The notes under the pieces are model-generated. The model saw only the letters and a list, made by a program, of their open reading frames with translations. It searched no databases and had not been told where the DNA came from. Shown here piece after piece: positions 6,061-8,497 of a DNA stretch of 8,497 nt; position 1 is the first letter of the stretch; each line of letters opens with the position of its first letter. A program made the position numbers and the translations under genes. Source of the stretch: Actinomycetota bacterium (lineage in GTDB: Bacteria; Actinomycetota; UBA4738; G016210805). The stretch lies in assembly GCA_016210805.1 (NCBI GenBank), contig JACQTL010000135.1, positions 1 to 8,497 of the forward strand. Direction: 5' to 3'.

Positions 6061-7386
6061 ATGACTCTGGTCACCGCCGAGCTGGTCCACGCCGACGATC
6101 GGTGGGAGCGCCGGCACGGGTTCGTCCTCCAGGGCGGGCGGATCGAGGCCGTGGGGCCGCCGGACGAGCTCGCCGAGCTGTACCCCCAGGACGACCGGGA
6201 GGACTGGGGCGACGTCGCGGTCCTCCCCGGCACGGTCAACGCCCACGCCCACTCGTTCCAGGTCCTCCTCCGGGGCCTGGGCGACGACCTGCCGTTCCTG
6301 CGGTGGCGGGACCGCGTGCTCTATCCCTTCTCCGAGCGGCTGGACCGCGACGCGATCCGGGCCGGTGCGCTCCTCGACTTCGCCGAGATGGCCCTGGCCG
6401 GGATCACCACGGCGGTGGACTTCTTCTACCTGCACGACCGGGGGAACGAGAACGACCTGGCCGTGGTGGAGGCCGCCGGGGAGGTGGGCATCCGCGTCGT
6501 GGTGGCCCGGTCGATGTACGACTGGGCGGGGGCCCCGAAGCGCTACCAGGAGACGCCCGACCAGGCCGTCCGGAACTTCCGGGAGCTGCACTCCGCCCTG
6601 GCGGGCGACGGCGGTGCGTTCGCCCAGCCGGCCCCCCACTCGATCCACGGGGCCAGCCCCGAGATGATCCAGGCCGGGGCCGCGCTCGCCGAGGAGCTCG
6701 ACCTGCCGTTCCACATCCACGTGGCCGAGGGGATCTACGAGTGGGAGATGTCGCTGGAGCGGCACGGGGTGTCCCCGGTGAGGTTCCTCGACTCGCTCGG
6801 CGTCCTCTCGGAGCGAGCGGTGATGGTGCATTGCGTGTGGGTCGACCCCGACGACCTGGCCCTGATGGCGGAGCGAGGGGTCCGGGTCGTGCACAACCCC
6901 GGAGCCAACGCCTTCCTGGGCGACGGGATCGCCCCGCTCAGGGAGATGCTCGACCGGGGGATCACCGTGTGCCTGGGGACCGACGGAGGCTGCACGAACA
7001 GCCGGCAAAGCGTGTTCGAGGAGATGCGGATGGCCGCGCTTCTGGCCAAGGCCGCGGCGTCCGACGCCGGCGCGCTGAACGCCGAGCAGGCTCTCCGCCT
7101 GGGAACGGCCAACGGCGGGACGGCCCTCGGCCTCCCGGTCGGCCGGATCGCCCCGGACCACGCCGCCGACCTCGTGGTCGTCGACCTCGAGCACCTCTCG
7201 GTGCAGCCCGCGTCAACCGCCCCCAAGCAGATCGTCTACGCGATGCAGCGAGGCGCGATCCGCCGGGTGCTGGTCGGCGGCGTGCCCGTGGTGGAGGACG
7301 GCCACCTGACCCGGGTGGACGAGCGAGAGATCCGGGCCCGCGTGGCCGAAGCGACGAAGGGCTGGGAGCCCCCGGGGGCCGACTAG
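6061..7386 (+). CDS. Amidohydrolase-superfamily deaminase/deiminase in the hut locus, possible formiminoglutamate deiminase
   Basis: The product is 441 residues, normal for the COG0402 (ATZ/TRZ, SsnA) branch. A beta-sandwich start (about 1-56) leads into the TIM barrel. Metal ligands are H62 and H64 in NAHAHSFQ, H220 in HIHVAE, H257 in VHC and D308 in GTDGG; E223 is the likely proton carrier. It therefore probably binds one Zn or Fe and hydrolyses a C-N bond with ammonia release. Lying between hutH and hutU, the expected role is N-formimino-L-glutamate to N-formyl-L-glutamate (HutF). Q67, W82-R83-D84 and Y123 resemble substrate-site residues I recall for HutF. Against this, HutF as I recall it has HSLR and SDSH where this protein has HSIH (193-196) and TDGG (307-310), the latter nearer to adenosine- and guanine-type deaminases. 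The function is therefore tentative. ATG 6061 has AGGA 8 nt upstream. The gene is opposite in strand to both hut neighbours. Confidence 0.85.
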   Translation: MTLVTAELVHADDRWERRHGFVLQGGRIEAVGPPDELAELYPQDDREDWGDVAVLPGTVNAHAHSFQVLLRGLGDDLPFLRWRDRVLYPFSERLDRDAIRAGALLDFAEMALAGITTAVDFFYLHDRGNENDLAVVEAAGEVGIRVVVARSMYDWAGAPKRYQETPDQAVRNFRELHSALAGDGGAFAQPAPHSIHGASPEMIQAGAALAEELDLPFHIHVAEGIYEWEMSLERHGVSPVRFLDSLGVLSERAVMVHCVWVDPDDLALMAERGVRVVHNPGANAFLGDGIAPLREMLDRGITVCLGTDGGCTNSRQSVFEEMRMAALLAKAAASDAGALNAEQALRLGTANGGTALGLPVGRIAPDHAADLVVVDLEHLSVQPASTAPKQIVYAMQRGAIRRVLVGGVPVVEDGHLTRVDEREIRARVAEATKGWEPPGAD

Positions 7387-7409
7387 TCTGTGATGGACTA
7401 GTTGGCCCC
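7375..7409. terminator. Shared bidirectional terminator hairpin containing both stop codons
   Basis: GGGGCCGACTAGTC (7375-7388) pairs with GACTAGTTGGCCCC (7396-7409) over 14 positions around a 7-nt loop. All are Watson-Crick except 7381/7403, which is G-T in plus-strand RNA and C-A in minus-strand RNA. The amidohydrolase TAG (7384-7386) lies in the left arm and the hutU TAG (7398-7400 on the complement) in the right arm. The stops are only 11 bp apart, so one structure could end both transcripts. There is no T-run on either side, as in many proposed actinobacterial terminators. Confidence 0.6.
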
Positions 7410-8497
7410 GTCCCGATCCCGCCAGGGGAGGCGGACGCCGCGCTCCCGGGCGACCTCGAGGGCCCGGTCGTAGCCGGCGTCGGCGTGGCGGATCACGCCG
7501 GTCCCCGGGTCGGTGGTCAGCACGCGCTCCAGGCGGGCGGCGGCGTTCTCGGTGCCGTCGGCCACCACCACCATCCCGGCGTGGATCGAGTACCCGATCC
7601 CCACCCCTCCGCCGTGGTGCACGCTGACCCAGTGCGCGCCCGCGGCCGTGTTCACGAGCGCGTTGAGGATCGGCCAGTCCGCGATCGCGTCGGAGCCGTC
7701 GCGCATCCCCTCTGTCTCCCGCATCGGGCTGGCCACGCTCCCGGCGTCGAGGTGGTCGCGGCCGATCACGATCGGCGCCGACACCTCCCCCGCGGCCACC
7801 ATCTCGTTGAACCGCAGCCCGGCCCTGGCCCGCTCCCCGTAGCCCAGCCAGCAGATCCGGGCGGGGAGGCCCTGGTAGGCCACTCGCTCCTCGGCCATGG
7901 GGATCCACCTGGCCAGGCGCTCGTCCCCGGGAAACAGCTCGAGGACGGCCCGGTCGGTCCTGGCGATGTCCTCCGGGTCGCCGGAGAGCGCGGCCCACCG
8001 GAACGGTCCCTTCCCCTCGCAGAACATCGGGCGGATGAACGCCGGCACGAATCCCGGGTACTCGAAGGCCCTCCCGAACCCCCCCCGCTCGGCGCCGGCC
8101 CTGAGGTTGTTCCCGTAGTCGAACACCACGGCGCCGGCGTCGAGGAACCCGACCATGGCCTCGCAGTGGCGGGCCATCGACTCGTACGCGCGCTTCTGGT
8201 ACTCCTCTGGGTCGGACTCGCGGAGCTTCGCCGCCTCGTTCACCGAGAGCCCCTGGGGGATGTAGCCGCCCAGCGGGTCATGGGCCGAGGTCTGGTCGGT
8301 CACGATGTCCGGGACGAAGCCCCGTCGCAGCAGCTCGGGCTCGACCTCGGCGCAGTTGCCGACCAACCCGATCGATACGGCCTCGCCGGAGGCCCGCGCC
8401 TCCTCCGCCCACGCGACGGCCTTGTCCACGTCGTCGGTCTCCCGGTCTAGGTAGCGCGTCTTGATACGCCGCTCGATCCGCGAGGGATCGACCTCCA
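7398..8497 (-). CDS. hutU: Urocanate hydratase (urocanase), C-terminal two thirds; the 5' part is outside the window
   Basis: HutU adds water to urocanate to give 4-imidazolone-5-propionate, using tightly bound NAD+ as an electrophile; it is the second step of histidine degradation. The frame is open to the right edge, giving 365 of about 555 expected residues. GTG 8429 is not the start, because EVDPSRIERRIKTRYLD just upstream is typical internal urocanase sequence. The family signature YQGLPARICWLGYGER is present with its conserved cysteine (codon 7853-7851). The NAD-domain stretches VGNCAEVEPELL, DIVTDQTSAHDPL and PQGL are seen first, followed by MFCEGKGPFRW and, near the end, HHGGGVGIGYSIHAGMV. 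No frameshift or internal stop was seen. It is on the same strand as hutH but separated from it by the opposing amidohydrolase gene, so the two are not one simple operon unless read-through occurs. Confidence 0.96.
   Translation of the reverse strand, partial: EVDPSRIERRIKTRYLDRETDDVDKAVAWAEEARASGEAVSIGLVGNCAEVEPELLRRGFVPDIVTDQTSAHDPLGGYIPQGLSVNEAAKLRESDPEEYQKRAYESMARHCEAMVGFLDAGAVVFDYGNNLRAGAERGGFGRAFEYPGFVPAFIRPMFCEGKGPFRWAALSGDPEDIARTDRAVLELFPGDERLARWIPMAEERVAYQGLPARICWLGYGERARAGLRFNEMVAAGEVSAPIVIGRDHLDAGSVASPMRETEGMRDGSDAIADWPILNALVNTAAGAHWVSVHHGGGVGIGYSIHAGMVVVADGTENAAARLERVLTTDPGTGVIRHADAGYDRALEVARERGVRLPWRDRDGAN

Noticed and set aside
4256..6064. 602-residue open frame on the plus strand opposite hutH
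   Set aside because: It is antisense to a complete, motif-perfect hutH, and the translation has no recognisable domain.
6102..8450. 782-residue open frame on the plus strand
   Set aside because: It is an alternate frame of the amidohydrolase followed by antisense of hutU. Its Arg/Pro/Gly-rich composition is typical of non-coding frames at this GC content.

Overview
The window is about 8.5 kb of very GC-rich, densely coding bacterial DNA. The base composition, GTG starts, short or absent 5' leaders, stem-loops without U-tracts, and the mix of families suggest a member of the Actinomycetota, possibly an uncultured or deep-branching one. That placement is inference; there is no rRNA or other marker gene here. 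No tRNA, rRNA, CRISPR array, insertion sequence, phage gene or integration site was seen.

Left part (1-2944), envelope genes. A gene running off the left edge on the minus strand (1-658, 5' part only) encodes a protein with a signal peptide, a beta-rich extracytoplasmic domain with one close cysteine pair, and a transmembrane helix. I do not recognise its family. A 283-bp divergent spacer separates it from a two-gene plus-strand operon: an NfeD/YuaF-like membrane protein (942-1466) and, 17 bp later, a flotillin (1484-2944). NfeD-like proteins and flotillins are known partners in bacterial membrane microdomains. Convergent to the flotillin, with only 9 bp between the stops, is a membrane-anchored CapA-family protein (2954-4273, minus).

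Right part (4451-8497), histidine utilisation. hutH (histidine ammonia-lyase, minus) is complete and hutU (urocanase, minus) is cut by the right edge. Between them, on the opposite strand, sits a complete amidohydrolase (6061-7386) of the deaminase/deiminase superfamily. Its place in the locus suggests it handles formiminoglutamate (the HutF step), but its active-site motifs differ from those I recall for canonical HutF. HutH and HutU would convert histidine to urocanate and then imidazolonepropionate. hutI, needed for the next step, is not in the window.

Regulatory signals. hutH has a good leaderless-promoter arrangement (TTGCTG, 17 nt, TAGCCT, 6 nt, ATG). The convergent amidohydrolase and hutU stop codons both lie inside one 14-pair stem-loop, which looks like a shared bidirectional terminator. 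The hutH-capA gap holds a small terminator-like hairpin just after hutH, then a candidate capA promoter and a strong hairpin in the capA leader, so capA is probably a separate transcription unit. I found no convincing new multi-gene system. The most unusual items are the non-canonical amidohydrolase in the hut locus, the stop-codon hairpin, and the unrecognised secreted protein facing the flotillin operon.
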